Position numbers and translations under genes: made by a program. Under the pieces are notes generated by a model. The model was not told the DNA's origin. It worked only from the letters and a program-made list of their open reading frames with translations, and did no database searches. From Planomicrobium soli (lineage in GTDB: Bacteria > Bacillota > Bacilli > Bacillales_A > Planococcaceae): 64,000 nt of DNA. Shown in pieces: positions 39,654 to 48,232 of the stretch (within the stretch, counting starts at the first letter, position 1; every line of letters begins with the position of its first letter). The stretch covers positions 299,109 to 363,108 of the forward strand of contig NZ_PYAT01000003.1 of NCBI RefSeq assembly GCF_003014655.1, read 5' to 3'.

Positions 39654-39663
39654 TACTAAACTA

Positions 39664-39692
39664 AAATTACCAAATTCCAATGTTGTTGTCAA
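39664..39692 (-). promoter_or_regulatory. SigA promoter of the hrcA operon
   Basis: Minus strand: TTGACA (39687-39692), 17-nt spacer, TAATTT (39664-39669). CIRCE begins 10 bp downstream at the start site. Confidence 0.88.
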
Positions 39693-39705
39693 CGATTGCG
39701 CTTTT

Positions 39706-40845
39706 CTACCCAAGCAAAAATTGCTCGAATACTTCATTGCCGACAAAACGCCCTTTTCTCGTTAATTTGATAAAGTCTTGTTCAATGACCAAATTTTTTT
39801 TGTCGATTTCTTTTTTGACAATGGCGTCGTAAATCTCCTCAATCGGCCGTTGGAATTTTTTCTGGAATCCGCTCAATGAAACTCCTGCAGTTTTGCGGAG
39901 ACCCAAGAACATCTCTTCTTCCATTTGCTCATTTACCGGCACTTCGTGGGTATTGAGCAACGGCCGTTTGCCTTCTTCGAGCGGAGCCATGTATTTTTTT
40001 AACGGTCCAGCATTAGAGTACCGAATGCCATTAACATAGCCATGGGCACCTGCTCCAACGCCAATATATTCAGCATTGTCCCAATACAGAAGATTGTGTC
40101 GGGATTCAAAATTGGGGCGCGCAAAATTTGAAATCTCATATTGCTTCAACCCGCGTATGTCCATTTCGTCCATGAGCTTGTCGTACATATCTGCTTCAAG
40201 GTCTTCAGTGACAGTATTCAGCTTTCCTTTTGTCATCAAGTTATAAAATACAGTTTTCGGTTCAATGATCAACGAGTAGGCGGAAAAATGCGGAAGATCG
40301 AAAGCAAACGCCTTCTCCAGCGTATCGTTCCACTGTTCCATCGACTGGCCGGGCAATCCGTACATCAAGTCAAAACTCAAATTGGTGAAGCCGACCTGCC
40401 TGGCTGATTCAACGGCTCTTGCAACGTCGCCGTTGCTGTGCGTGCGGCCTAAACGTTTCAGAAGATCTTCATCGAACGATTGGACACCCATGCTAAGCCG
40501 GTTGACGCCGCCGTCGAACAGCACTTGCATTTTTTCTTTCGTCAATTCATCGGGATTGGCTTCAGAGGTCCATTCCAAGTTGTCTGCCATCGGAACATAG
40601 CGATGAATGTAACCGAGCAACGTTTCAAGTTGTTGCGGCGTCAAAGAAGTTGGTGTGCCTCCGCCAAGAAAAACAGTCTCAAGCGGCTGGTCAAGCGCGC
40701 CTTCTTGTTTCCAAAGCGCCAGTTCTTTGCCGAGAGAATCGATATAGGCATCAACAGGCTGGTCTTTGAAAAAGACTTTATTGAAATCACAGTAATGGCA
40801 AATCTGGTGGCAGAATGGAATATGGATGTACAATCCTTTTACCAT
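39706..40845 (-). CDS. hemW: Radical-SAM haem chaperone HemW
   Basis: A 379-residue radical-SAM protein of the HemN-like (HemW) group. The cluster motif is CHQICHYC (near residues 12-19), the CxxxCxxC form typical of HemW, and it lacks the extra N-terminal residues of true coproporphyrinogen dehydrogenase. Family knowledge: it delivers haem to membrane proteins such as terminal oxidases; older annotation called it oxygen-independent coproporphyrinogen III oxidase. FLGGGTPTSL and GVQSFDEDLLKRLGR are other marks. It lies between lepA (61 bp, with a terminator) and the hrcA operon, as in B. subtilis. Confidence 0.94.
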   Translation of the reverse strand: MVKGLYIHIPFCHQICHYCDFNKVFFKDQPVDAYIDSLGKELALWKQEGALDQPLETVFLGGGTPTSLTPQQLETLLGYIHRYVPMADNLEWTSEANPDELTKEKMQVLFDGGVNRLSMGVQSFDEDLLKRLGRTHSNGDVARAVESARQVGFTNLSFDLMYGLPGQSMEQWNDTLEKAFAFDLPHFSAYSLIIEPKTVFYNLMTKGKLNTVTEDLEADMYDKLMDEMDIRGLKQYEISNFARPNFESRHNLLYWDNAEYIGVGAGAHGYVNGIRYSNAGPLKKYMAPLEEGKRPLLNTHEVPVNEQMEEEMFLGLRKTAGVSLSGFQKKFQRPIEEIYDAIVKKEIDKKNLVIEQDFIKLTRKGRFVGNEVFEQFLLG

Positions 40846-40868
40846 GCTTGTTTTTCCTTCTTTCTAAT

Positions 40869-40906
40869 AGGAAAAGGAGGCGCAGAATCGGGCCTCCTTT
40901 TTTTGT
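40869..40906 (-). terminator. Terminator of lepA
   Basis: Minus-strand AAAGGAGGC, CCGATTCT, GCCTCCTTTT then CC; the stem is strong but the T run is short. Confidence 0.75.
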
Positions 40907-42736
40907 TTATTTTGATTGGTCGTCCATTTTCAGGATGGCCATGAATGCTTCTTGCGGCACTTCAACAGAACCGACTTGCTTCATGCGTTTTTTACCTTCT
41001 TTTTGCTTGTCCAAAAGCTTCCGTTTACGGGAAATGTCGCCGCCATAACATTTTGCCAAAACGTTTTTGCGCATCGCGCTGATCGTTTGGCGTGCGACGA
41101 TCTTTTGGCCGATAGCGGCTTGGATCGGCACTTCAAATTGCTGGCGTGGAATCAATGTCTTCAATTTGTCGACAATGACTTTTCCGCGTTCATATGAGAA
41201 ATCGCGGTGAACAATAAAGCTCAACGCATCCACTTGTTCGCCGTTCAAAAGAATGTCCATCTTCACAAGTTTGGATTCCTTATAGCCAATCAGTTCATAG
41301 TCAAATGAAGCATAGCCTTTTGTCCCTGATTTCAACTGGTCAAAAAAGTCGTAGACGATTTCAGCAAGGGGCAGTTCATAGACGATACTGACGCGCGTCG
41401 CATCAATATAATCCATTGTCATGAAGTTGCCACGTTTTTTCTGGCAAATTTCCATGACTGCTCCAACATAATCGTTCGGCACCATGACTGTCGCTTTTAC
41501 ATATGGTTCTTCCACTTTATCTATTTTTTGAGCGTCCGGCATCATTGCGGGGTTGTCGACTTTGATTGTTTCCCCGTCAGTCATATGGACATCATAAATT
41601 ACGCTAGGTGCAGTCGTGATCAAATCGATGTTGAATTCACGTTCAATGCGTTCCTGAATAATTTCCATATGAAGCAATCCGAGGAATCCACAGCGATAGC
41701 CGAAGCCAAGTGCCTGGGACGATTCAGGTTCAAATTGAAGCGCAGCATCATTAAGCTCCAATTTTTCGAGTGCATCCCGAAGGTCATTGTATTTTGATGT
41801 ATCGATCGGATACAGTCCGCAATACACCATCGGGTTTAAACGGCGATAACCAGGCAATGCTTCTTGTGCCGGGTTGTTCGCTAAAGTAATCGTATCACCG
41901 ACAGTCGAATCTCCAACGTTTTTGATGGCAGCTGTCAAGAACCCAACATCTCCCACCGTCAATTCTTTCCGCAATGACGTATGCGGCGTAAAGACGCCCG
42001 CTTCAATCACTTCGAATTCTTTGCCTGAGGCCATCATGCGAATGCGGTCTCCAGGCTTTACAGTTCCTTCTACAATCCGAATATATGCAACAACGCCGCG
42101 GTAAGGATCGTATAAAGAGTCAAAGATCAACGCTTTTAAAGGCGCGCTCGGGTCACCGGTCGGAGCCGGAACTTTTTCGACAATCTGTTCCAAAATTTCT
42201 TCAATACCAATGCCCGCTTTAGCAGAAGCAAGGACCGCTTCCGAAGCATCCAGCCCAATCACTTCTTCGATTTCTCCGCGGACCCGTTCCGGATCAGCGG
42301 CCGGTAAATCAATTTTATTGATGACTGGCAAGATTTCCAACTCATTGTCAAGCGCCAAGTAGACGTTTGCCAATGTTTGGGCTTCGATCCCTTGTGCAGC
42401 ATCGACTACTAGAACAGCGCCTTCACACGCTGCCAGGCTTCTTGAAACTTCGTAAGTGAAGTCGACATGTCCTGGAGTATCGATCAAGTGCATAATATAG
42501 GTTTCTCCGTCTTTTGCTTTATAATTCAATTGAACGGCATTCAATTTGATCGTAATGCCACGTTCGCGCTCCAAATCCATGGAATCCAGGGACTGGGCTT
42601 TCATTTCACGGGAAGTCAAAGCTTCCGTTTTCTCTAATATCCGGTCAGCAAGCGTCGATTTTCCGTGGTCAATGTGTGCAATAATGGAAAAGTTGCGGAT
42701 CTTGCTTTGCCGTGCTAATCGTTCCTCATGATTCAT
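40907..42736 (-). CDS. lepA: Elongation factor 4 (LepA), back-translocating GTPase
   Basis: A 609-residue translational GTPase related to EF-G. G motifs: AHIDHGKST (near 17-25), DTPGHVDF (near 80), NKIDLP (near 135). The C-terminal unique domain has [15 protein letters not shown] and [25 protein letters not shown]. Family knowledge: it aids translation under stress and 30S assembly. AGGAG lies 8 nt before the ATG at 42736; the open frame adds three codons through a GTG inside the ribosome site. It is divergent from rpsT with no gpr or spoIIP genes between. Confidence 0.98.
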   Translation of the reverse strand: MNHEERLARQSKIRNFSIIAHIDHGKSTLADRILEKTEALTSREMKAQSLDSMDLERERGITIKLNAVQLNYKAKDGETYIMHLIDTPGHVDFTYEVSRSLAACEGAVLVVDAAQGIEAQTLANVYLALDNELEILPVINKIDLPAADPERVRGEIEEVIGLDASEAVLASAKAGIGIEEILEQIVEKVPAPTGDPSAPLKALIFDSLYDPYRGVVAYIRIVEGTVKPGDRIRMMASGKEFEVIEAGVFTPHTSLRKELTVGDVGFLTAAIKNVGDSTVGDTITLANNPAQEALPGYRRLNPMVYCGLYPIDTSKYNDLRDALEKLELNDAALQFEPESSQALGFGYRCGFLGLLHMEIIQERIEREFNIDLITTAPSVIYDVHMTDGETIKVDNPAMMPDAQKIDKVEEPYVKATVMVPNDYVGAVMEICQKKRGNFMTMDYIDATRVSIVYELPLAEIVYDFFDQLKSGTKGYASFDYELIGYKESKLVKMDILLNGEQVDALSFIVHRDFSYERGKVIVDKLKTLIPRQQFEVPIQAAIGQKIVARQTISAMRKNVLAKCYGGDISRKRKLLDKQKEGKKRMKQVGSVEVPQEAFMAILKMDDQSK

Positions 42737-42849
42737 TCTCTTCACTCCTATACAAACTACTATGAATTATAGCAGTGTAACGGATATTGAGCAACGAAAG
42801 GCTGTCAGAATCATTTTACTGTCAAGGAAAACTTCTTTGCACGTAACTA

Positions 42850-42878
42850 TTGCATTCTGTCCTGTGATTTGATAAAAT
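42850..42878 (+). promoter_or_regulatory. SigA-type promoter of rpsT
   Basis: TTGCAT (42850-42855), 17-nt spacer, TAAAAT (42873-42878). This leaves a leader of about 70 nt before rpsT, with a hairpin GAG.ACGA / TCGT.CTC at 42905-42926. Confidence 0.6.
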
Positions 42879-42955
42879 AACTCTTGTTGTATAGAGACAT
42901 AAAAGAGTACGAGGCGTCTTCGTCTCTGTTCCTATTTGTCTAGGAGGTGAAATAC

Positions 42956-43207
42956 ATGCCAAACATTAAATCTGCTATCAAACGTGTACGCACGAATGAA
43001 ACAAAAAACGCTCAAAATGCTCATGTGAGATCAACAATGCGTTCTTCTGTAAGAAAGGCTGACGCAGCTGTTCTTAACAACGAAGAAAATGCAAACGATA
43101 CGCTAAAAGCGGCAATCAAGCAAGTGGAAAAAGCGGCTTCTAAAGGGCTTATCCACAAAAACACTGCAGCTCGTAAAAAATCTCGCTTGATGAAAAAACA
43201 AGCGTAA
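42956..43207 (+). CDS. rpsT: 30S ribosomal protein S20
   Basis: An 83-residue basic helical protein: MPNIKSAIKRVRTNE at the start, NTAARKKSRLMKKQA at the end. It binds the 5' and 3' minor domains of 16S rRNA. AGGAGGT lies 8 nt before the ATG at 42956. It is transcribed alone, divergent from lepA and convergent with holA, with a shared terminator. Confidence 0.98.
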   Translation: MPNIKSAIKRVRTNETKNAQNAHVRSTMRSSVRKADAAVLNNEENANDTLKAAIKQVEKAASKGLIHKNTAARKKSRLMKKQA

Positions 43208-43215
43208 AACTCGAA

Positions 43216-43247
43216 ATGCCGGTCCCTTAAATGGGACCGGCATTTTT
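43216..43247. terminator. Bidirectional terminator of rpsT and holA
   Basis: ATGCCGGTCCC, TTAAAT, GGGACCGGCAT followed by TTTTTT on the plus strand. It overlaps the last codons and stop of holA (43227), so it can serve the convergent gene too. Confidence 0.92.
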
Positions 43248-44261
43248 TCGTGCATTGCGTTTCATCAAAAAGAACTCCAGAATGCGTTCCCGGTTTCCGC
43301 TCACCGTTTTCAACTGCAAATCGATATCTGCTAAATCGTTAAGCACTTCTAAGAGCCGCTTTTCCGGGATTTGCTGGCGTTTCTCCACTAATAGCTTGAC
43401 CCGGTACGGATGGGCTTTCAGCTGCTTGGAAATCTGTTGAGCGTGATAGCCTTTTTTCTGCAAATAAAACACATGGACCATGAATCGGATCTGGGATGCC
43501 AACAGCGCCGTAAGCGCCACGGGCTCTTCTTTTTGCCGCAGCAGATCATAGTAAACGGCCAATGCTCCGCTAATATCGCCATCGAGATAAGACTGCAGCA
43601 TTTTAAATGCGTCTTGTTCAAGGGTTCTTGCAGTCATCTGTTCAACCAAGGCGACAGAAATTTCCTCTTCCCCTGCTCCGAGATACAACGACATTTTTTC
43701 TACTTCCGATGACAAGAGCGTTAAATTCGTGCCAGCCATTTCAACCAGCTTTTGCGCAGCGTCTTTTTTGATGCGCTTGCCAAAATTTCTGGCTTCGTTG
43801 TCGATCCACACTTCCAGGTCTTGGGCCTGCAGCGCTTTCGCTTCCACCAACACCGATCTTTGTTTCATCAGCTTTGTTACTTTTTTTCGTTCGTCCAGTT
43901 TTTCATAGGGAGCGATAAAAATCGTTACACAGCTAAATGGCGGATTTTCCAGCCAGGCTTCCAGCATTTTTAAATCATGGTCAATTTTTTCTTTTCCGCG
44001 CTCTGCCGCTTTCAGGAAAGACGCGTTTTTGGCAATTATGAGTTTCCGTTCACTGAAAAACGGAATCGTATCCGCTTCTTCAATAATACGGTCGACCGGC
44101 ACTTCATCCAAATCGAAGATGGATAATTCCAGCTCACCGTCCGTTAATTTATTTTTTAATAAATCCACTGTTTTTTCGATAAAATAACTTTCTGTTCCGA
44201 CTGCCAAATATACAGGGTCTATTTGTCCGCTGCGGATAGCTTTCCAGATTGATGTGATCAT
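43227..44261 (-). CDS. holA: DNA polymerase III delta subunit (clamp-loader HolA)
   Basis: A 344-residue protein (B. subtilis YqeN) that opens the sliding clamp as part of the clamp loader. The N-terminal AAA+-like domain has VYLAVGTESYFIEKTV (near 18-33), a degenerate P-loop region without a functional Walker A, as expected for delta. FSERKLIIAKNASFL and the C-terminal helical collar follow. It is located between comEC and rpsT, as in B. subtilis, with yqzM in between on the other strand. GGGGTG precedes the ATG at 44261. Confidence 0.95.
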   Translation of the reverse strand: MITSIWKAIRSGQIDPVYLAVGTESYFIEKTVDLLKNKLTDGELELSIFDLDEVPVDRIIEEADTIPFFSERKLIIAKNASFLKAAERGKEKIDHDLKMLEAWLENPPFSCVTIFIAPYEKLDERKKVTKLMKQRSVLVEAKALQAQDLEVWIDNEARNFGKRIKKDAAQKLVEMAGTNLTLLSSEVEKMSLYLGAGEEEISVALVEQMTARTLEQDAFKMLQSYLDGDISGALAVYYDLLRQKEEPVALTALLASQIRFMVHVFYLQKKGYHAQQISKQLKAHPYRVKLLVEKRQQIPEKRLLEVLNDLADIDLQLKTVSGNRERILEFFLMKRNARKNAGPI

Positions 44262-44324
44262 AACTTGCGCACCCCCCTTTACTACTATAGCTGATTTTTG
44301 CGGGAATTGGTATTTGACATATTT

Positions 44325-44354
44325 GTGACAGAGCGGAAATTCCTGTGATATACT
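44325..44354 (+). promoter_or_regulatory. Extended -10 promoter of yqzM
   Basis: TGATATACT (TGn + TATACT, 44346-44354) with a -35-like GTGACA (44325-44330) 18 nt upstream. Confidence 0.5.
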
Positions 44355-44418
44355 CGTCTTGAATCTAGATTTTTCATTCTTCTTCGCTTATAATAAGAAG
44401 GAATTAGGAGGGGTACAA

Positions 44419-44550
44419 ATGAATGAATTTGAACAGAATGTCCAATCGAAACGCAACGACGCAATAGATGCCGGAATGGGCTTTGTTGTATCATTTGTTT
44501 TCTTTTCGTTAATCTTCATTATCGCAGTAGTGGTAGACTTTATAGCGTAA
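44419..44550 (+). CDS. yqzM: Small membrane protein YqzM
   Basis: A 43-residue protein: MNEFEQNVQSKRNDAIDAG, then one membrane helix (about 20-41, FVVSFVFFSLIFIIAVVVDF). It follows AGGAGGGG with the ATG at 44419. Its sequence and position between holA and comEC match YqzM of Bacillus. Function unknown. It is transcribed opposite to its neighbours, from its own promoter to its own terminator. Confidence 0.88.
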   Translation: MNEFEQNVQSKRNDAIDAGMGFVVSFVFFSLIFIIAVVVDFIA

Positions 44551-44552
44551 TG

Positions 44553-44590
44553 AAAAAGGTTCCGGCAAATGCCGGAACCTTTTTTTATTT
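44553..44590. terminator. Bidirectional terminator of yqzM and comEC
   Basis: AAAAAGGTTCCGGC, AAAT, GCCGGAACCTTTTTTT; A and T runs on both sides. The yqzM stop and the comEC stop flank it. Confidence 0.93.
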
Positions 44591-46835
44591 ACCTCATCGT
44601 CTTCAACTCAATTTTGCCTTTCTTTGCGGTCAGTTCGACTGTCCCGCTTTCTGCTGTATTCAAAGTGCGAAGCTGTAAGTTTTCAAACCGCTCCACCACT
44701 TCGGTACTCGGATGGCCATAGCGGTTGTCGCGGCCGGAAGAGAAAACCGACAGCACAGGCATCACGGTGGACAGGAACAGTTCACTGCTTGAAGTTTTGC
44801 TGCCGTGATGTCCAACTTTCAATACAGTTATATTGTTCAGCGCCGCACCGTACTTTTCCACTAATTCTTTTTCTCCGCTCGCTTCTAAATCCCCTGTAAA
44901 CAATACGCGAAATTTCCCGCTTTCCATAAGCAGTACAAGAGAATCGTTATTGCCTTCGTATACTGCATCAGCAGGGGCTATATAGGTGAACCTCACGTTG
45001 CCTTCCTGCCAAGATGAACCTCTTCCCGGAAAACGGACTTCCGATTCTTTTGCAAACGGAAGCAGCGCTTTTATTAGGGCGGTGCTCTCGGAACCGGGAG
45101 ATAAATGAAGTTCATCAATGCGGAATAGCTGAAATATTTCCTCCGCCCCTTCTGCATGGTCTGCATCCGCATGGGACAAAACAAAAGCGTCGATTCTCGA
45201 AATGCCGCGGCCTTTCAAATAAGGTGCAACCACTTGTCTTCCAACTTCATATGGCCGGCTGCGCTCTTGAAACGCTTTTTGCTCAAAACGCAGCAAACCA
45301 CCGCTATCAATCAGGTAAACGGCTTTACGGTGCGGCAATTCAACCAGTGCACTGTCCCCTTGTCCAACATCCAGAAAAGTCACTCTTAACCCCGAATCCA
45401 TGTATGGCGCAAAACTTAAGCCCATAGCCGGTACCAATACGATCAACAATTGCCTCCATTTGAAGCCTCTCTCAGCCATACTGTAAAAGACGAAAACGCT
45501 AACCATCAGCAGCACAGCCACGCCCGCACTCGGCTTTCCAGGGGTCCACATTTGATAAGGCAATGCGGCGAGCCAATCCATTCCACTGCCGATAAAGCCC
45601 CTCAACGGTTCGTAAACGGCAAACGCTCCGTCCGCCAATGGCTGAAACACAAGCGTCGCTCCAAACAATAAGAAATTAGCCGGCAGAATACCTAACGTAT
45701 ACAGCGGAACAAACACGCTATTGACTAAAAATGCAGACAAAGACAGCTCATAAAAATGAAAAAGCAAAAGCGGATATAAGGTCAGTTGTGAAATACAGGT
45801 GATCAAAAACCCTGTTTTCAGCAGTGAAGTTTGCTGAGCGAGGAATGAAAACGAATAAATGATGGCAAATGTCGCTCCGTAGGACAACTGAAAGCCGATC
45901 ATATATAAGCTGTAGGGATCCCATAAAAGAAAACAAATAAAGCTGATCAATAAAACATTAGCGACCGGCATCTTCAGTCCCAGCAGCCGGCAAAGCAGAA
46001 TTGCAGATACCATTCCGACTGAACGCCAGACCGAAGGGGCTCCGCCGGCAACCACCGCATACATGGGAAGCGCGAAAAGCAGAAACAGCATGACAGATTC
46101 TTTTCTCAATCGAATGCGGAGAAGCAGCATGTATAGAAAGCCGGCCACGATTCCGACATGCAGACCGGATATCGCAAATAAATGGGTGATCCCCAGAATT
46201 TGATAAGTCCGCTGTTCTTCCAGTGACATTTTTTCCCGTTCGCCGATCAGCAAAGCTTCCGCTTCCGCTACGAGGCTTTCCGGAAAAGTTTTTCTGATAT
46301 GGCGCTTGATTGCCTCGCGCTGGCTGTCCAGTTTGCTGAAGATGTTATGTTCTTCTTTAGCGCCATCAATAGATTCAAGCGCCAATATTTTAGAAGCTCC
46401 ATTCCTTTTCACATAGCTTTCCATATTGAAAGCGAATTGATGCGATGGCGGCGGAGGGGCTTCAAACAAACCTTGCACGCGCAACACGGACTTATACAGC
46501 AAAGTTTCCAGCGCCTCTTTTTCTTCAGCTGTCTTTATCCGGTAAGTGGCGTAGACGACCGGTCCATTCTCAATTTCCGCAAAACCGCGCAGTCCGTCGC
46601 CGTCTACCGTATAATCACTGTGGAATTTCATGTTGCCGGAAAATGTTCCCGAATAGTCAAAAGGATCTTTTGTCCGCCAATCCTGGAAACCGTAAACAAC
46701 TAAGGCAAATAACAGAACTGCGGAAAAATAAATGAAAGGTTCTTTTTTCCACAGCATCCAACAAAAAAGCAGCGCCATGAACACGAGAAATTTCGGTGTT
46801 TCATGCGCTGCATGCGTAGCGATAACTGCCGCCAC
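44589..46835 (-). CDS. comEC: DNA uptake channel ComEC/Rec2
   Basis: A protein of 748 residues from the GTG at 46835. It forms the membrane pore that takes up single-stranded DNA during transformation. An N-terminal OB-like extracellular part (about 60-180) is followed by the Competence domain with about ten helices (LIGEREKMSLEEQRTYQILGITHLFAISGLH region, cited by start near 195) and a C-terminal metallo-beta-lactamase-like domain with HADADHAEG (near 555) and GHHGSKTSS. The GTG has no ribosome site and would cut the first helix. Ten codons upstream, at 46865, an ATA lies 10 nt after GGAG and overlaps the comEB stop as ATAA. It may be the true start or a changed ATGA. Last gene of comEA-comEB-comEC. 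Confidence 0.93.
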   Translation of the reverse strand: MAAVIATHAAHETPKFLVFMALLFCWMLWKKEPFIYFSAVLLFALVVYGFQDWRTKDPFDYSGTFSGNMKFHSDYTVDGDGLRGFAEIENGPVVYATYRIKTAEEKEALETLLYKSVLRVQGLFEAPPPPSHQFAFNMESYVKRNGASKILALESIDGAKEEHNIFSKLDSQREAIKRHIRKTFPESLVAEAEALLIGEREKMSLEEQRTYQILGITHLFAISGLHVGIVAGFLYMLLLRIRLRKESVMLFLLFALPMYAVVAGGAPSVWRSVGMVSAILLCRLLGLKMPVANVLLISFICFLLWDPYSLYMIGFQLSYGATFAIIYSFSFLAQQTSLLKTGFLITCISQLTLYPLLLFHFYELSLSAFLVNSVFVPLYTLGILPANFLLFGATLVFQPLADGAFAVYEPLRGFIGSGMDWLAALPYQMWTPGKPSAGVAVLLMVSVFVFYSMAERGFKWRQLLIVLVPAMGLSFAPYMDSGLRVTFLDVGQGDSALVELPHRKAVYLIDSGGLLRFEQKAFQERSRPYEVGRQVVAPYLKGRGISRIDAFVLSHADADHAEGAEEIFQLFRIDELHLSPGSESTALIKALLPFAKESEVRFPGRGSSWQEGNVRFTYIAPADAVYEGNNDSLVLLMESGKFRVLFTGDLEASGEKELVEKYGAALNNITVLKVGHHGSKTSSSELFLSTVMPVLSVFSSGRDNRYGHPSTEVVERFENLQLRTLNTAESGTVELTAKKGKIELKTMR

Positions 46836-46861
46836 TGCAGTATAAAGGAATAATTGATTTG

Positions 46862-47434
46862 TTATACGCCGACTTCTCCGAATAATTGTTTCACCCGCTC
46901 GTTATAATAGGCCAATTCTTCATCGCTGCCGCCTTTTTCGCGCAGTTTTTCAAGCAACTCCATATACAGCGCTGTTTTTTCGACACTTAAGAAGTCGATT
47001 TTCCGCTCATCGAACGGTACCTGGACCACTTCAACGCCTGCCTGCTCCAGCAATTCAATCGCGTAAGCATGATTTTTGTAATCAGCCGCATAATACAACC
47101 GGGAAATTCCTGCCTGGATAATGGATTTCGTGCAAGGCAGACAAGGAAAATGGCTTACATACATATCGGCTCCCCCTACACTAATGCCATATTTAGCGCA
47201 TTGCAACAAGGCGTTCATTTCTGCATGGATCGTTCGGACACAATGCCCGTCTACTACGTAGCAGCCTTTGTCGATGCAATGGTCGCCTCCTGAAATTGAT
47301 CCATTATATCCGCCGGCCATGATGCGGCGGTCCCGTACAATCGTCGCTCCGACGGAAAGGCGTGTACAAGTGCTTCTTAACGCTAATAAATGGCTTTGTG
47401 CCATGAAAAATTGGTCCCAAGTTATTCGCTTCAT
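46862..47434 (-). CDS. comEB: ComEB, dCMP deaminase-like protein
   Basis: A 190-residue zinc deaminase-fold protein. The active-site motif HAEMNALLQ (near 70) and the zinc cysteines in PCLPCTKSI (near 98-101) are intact, along with NGSISGGDHC near 44. It is probably an active dCMP deaminase (dCMP to dUMP for thymidylate synthesis), and in B. subtilis it is dispensable for transformation. It stops 26 nt upstream of the GTG used for comEC and is about 100 nt downstream of comEA. Confidence 0.94.
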   Translation of the reverse strand: MKRITWDQFFMAQSHLLALRSTCTRLSVGATIVRDRRIMAGGYNGSISGGDHCIDKGCYVVDGHCVRTIHAEMNALLQCAKYGISVGGADMYVSHFPCLPCTKSIIQAGISRLYYAADYKNHAYAIELLEQAGVEVVQVPFDERKIDFLSVEKTALYMELLEKLREKGGSDEELAYYNERVKQLFGEVGV

Positions 47435-47535
47435 CTAATTGCCTCCTGATGGTCTTTATAAAATAAGTGTAGCAGAGGCAGAATTTTCGTCAACCGGCAT
47501 CTTACCTGTTCGTTCGCTTACCGGACAGGCGAAAA

Positions 47536-48150
47536 CTAGTTGACTTTGATCAACTCTGCAAGCTTTTCAAACGTTTTATCGCCGATGCCGCTGACCTCCT
47601 TCAAGTCCTCCACTTTCAGAAAACTGCCTTTGTCAGTCCGATGCGTAATGATGGCAGCCGCTTTTGACGGACCGATGCCTGGAAGCGTCATCAATTCTTC
47701 TTCGGTAGCAGTATTCAAATTGACGAGAGTTTCTCCTGCAAGAGTTGGACTATTGCCGGAAAGAGCCGCTTCTTCGCCGACTTCCGGAACATACACGCTC
47801 ATTTCGTCTTGGACTTTCATTGCCATATTGATGGCTCGGTCATCTGCGGTAGGCAAAAAACCGCCTGCTGCTTGGATAGCGTCTTGCATACGCGAACCAA
47901 TAGGAAGCTTAAATACGCCTGGAGAGGCGACTTGGCCTTTTACATCGACCATTAACTGTTCAGGAATTTCTTCAAGTTGTTTTGGGGGTTCTGTCTGCTG
48001 AGGGGGTTCAGCTTCAATCAAATCAAATGATGCGTCCGGAACGGCTTCCGGATTTTCGTGAGGATAAAGAAAATAGATGGCAATCAATGCTATGGCGGCT
48101 AATGGAACCAGCAGCCAGCCGGCCTTCGTGCGAAGCTGAGAAAAATTCAA
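47536..48150 (-). CDS. comEA: Competence DNA receptor ComEA
   Basis: A 204-residue membrane-anchored DNA-binding protein. One N-terminal helix (about 12-30, GWLLVPLAAIALIAIYFLY), a Pro/Glu-rich linker (35-65), a SLBB domain (about 66-120, VDVKGQVASPGVFKLPIGSR region cited by start), and a C-terminal helix-hairpin-helix pair (about 141-204: LVNLNTATEEELMTLPGIG, KVEDLKEVSGIG). Family knowledge: it binds double-stranded DNA at the outer surface and passes it to ComEC. No comER gene, which sits divergently next to comEA in B. subtilis, is present. Confidence 0.95.
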   Translation of the reverse strand: MNFSQLRTKAGWLLVPLAAIALIAIYFLYPHENPEAVPDASFDLIEAEPPQQTEPPKQLEEIPEQLMVDVKGQVASPGVFKLPIGSRMQDAIQAAGGFLPTADDRAINMAMKVQDEMSVYVPEVGEEAALSGNSPTLAGETLVNLNTATEEELMTLPGIGPSKAAAIITHRTDKGSFLKVEDLKEVSGIGDKTFEKLAELIKVN

Positions 48151-48232
48151 TGGAAATTCCCCTTTTCTTCAGAAGGCAATTAGAGAGGAAGCTATCCCAA
48201 TTATATACAAATTGCCTTCTTGTTGAAAAGGT

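Noticed and set aside
45014..45427. 137-codon plus-strand frame inside comEC
   Set aside because: Antisense to the well supported metallo-beta-lactamase part of ComEC; no start signal.
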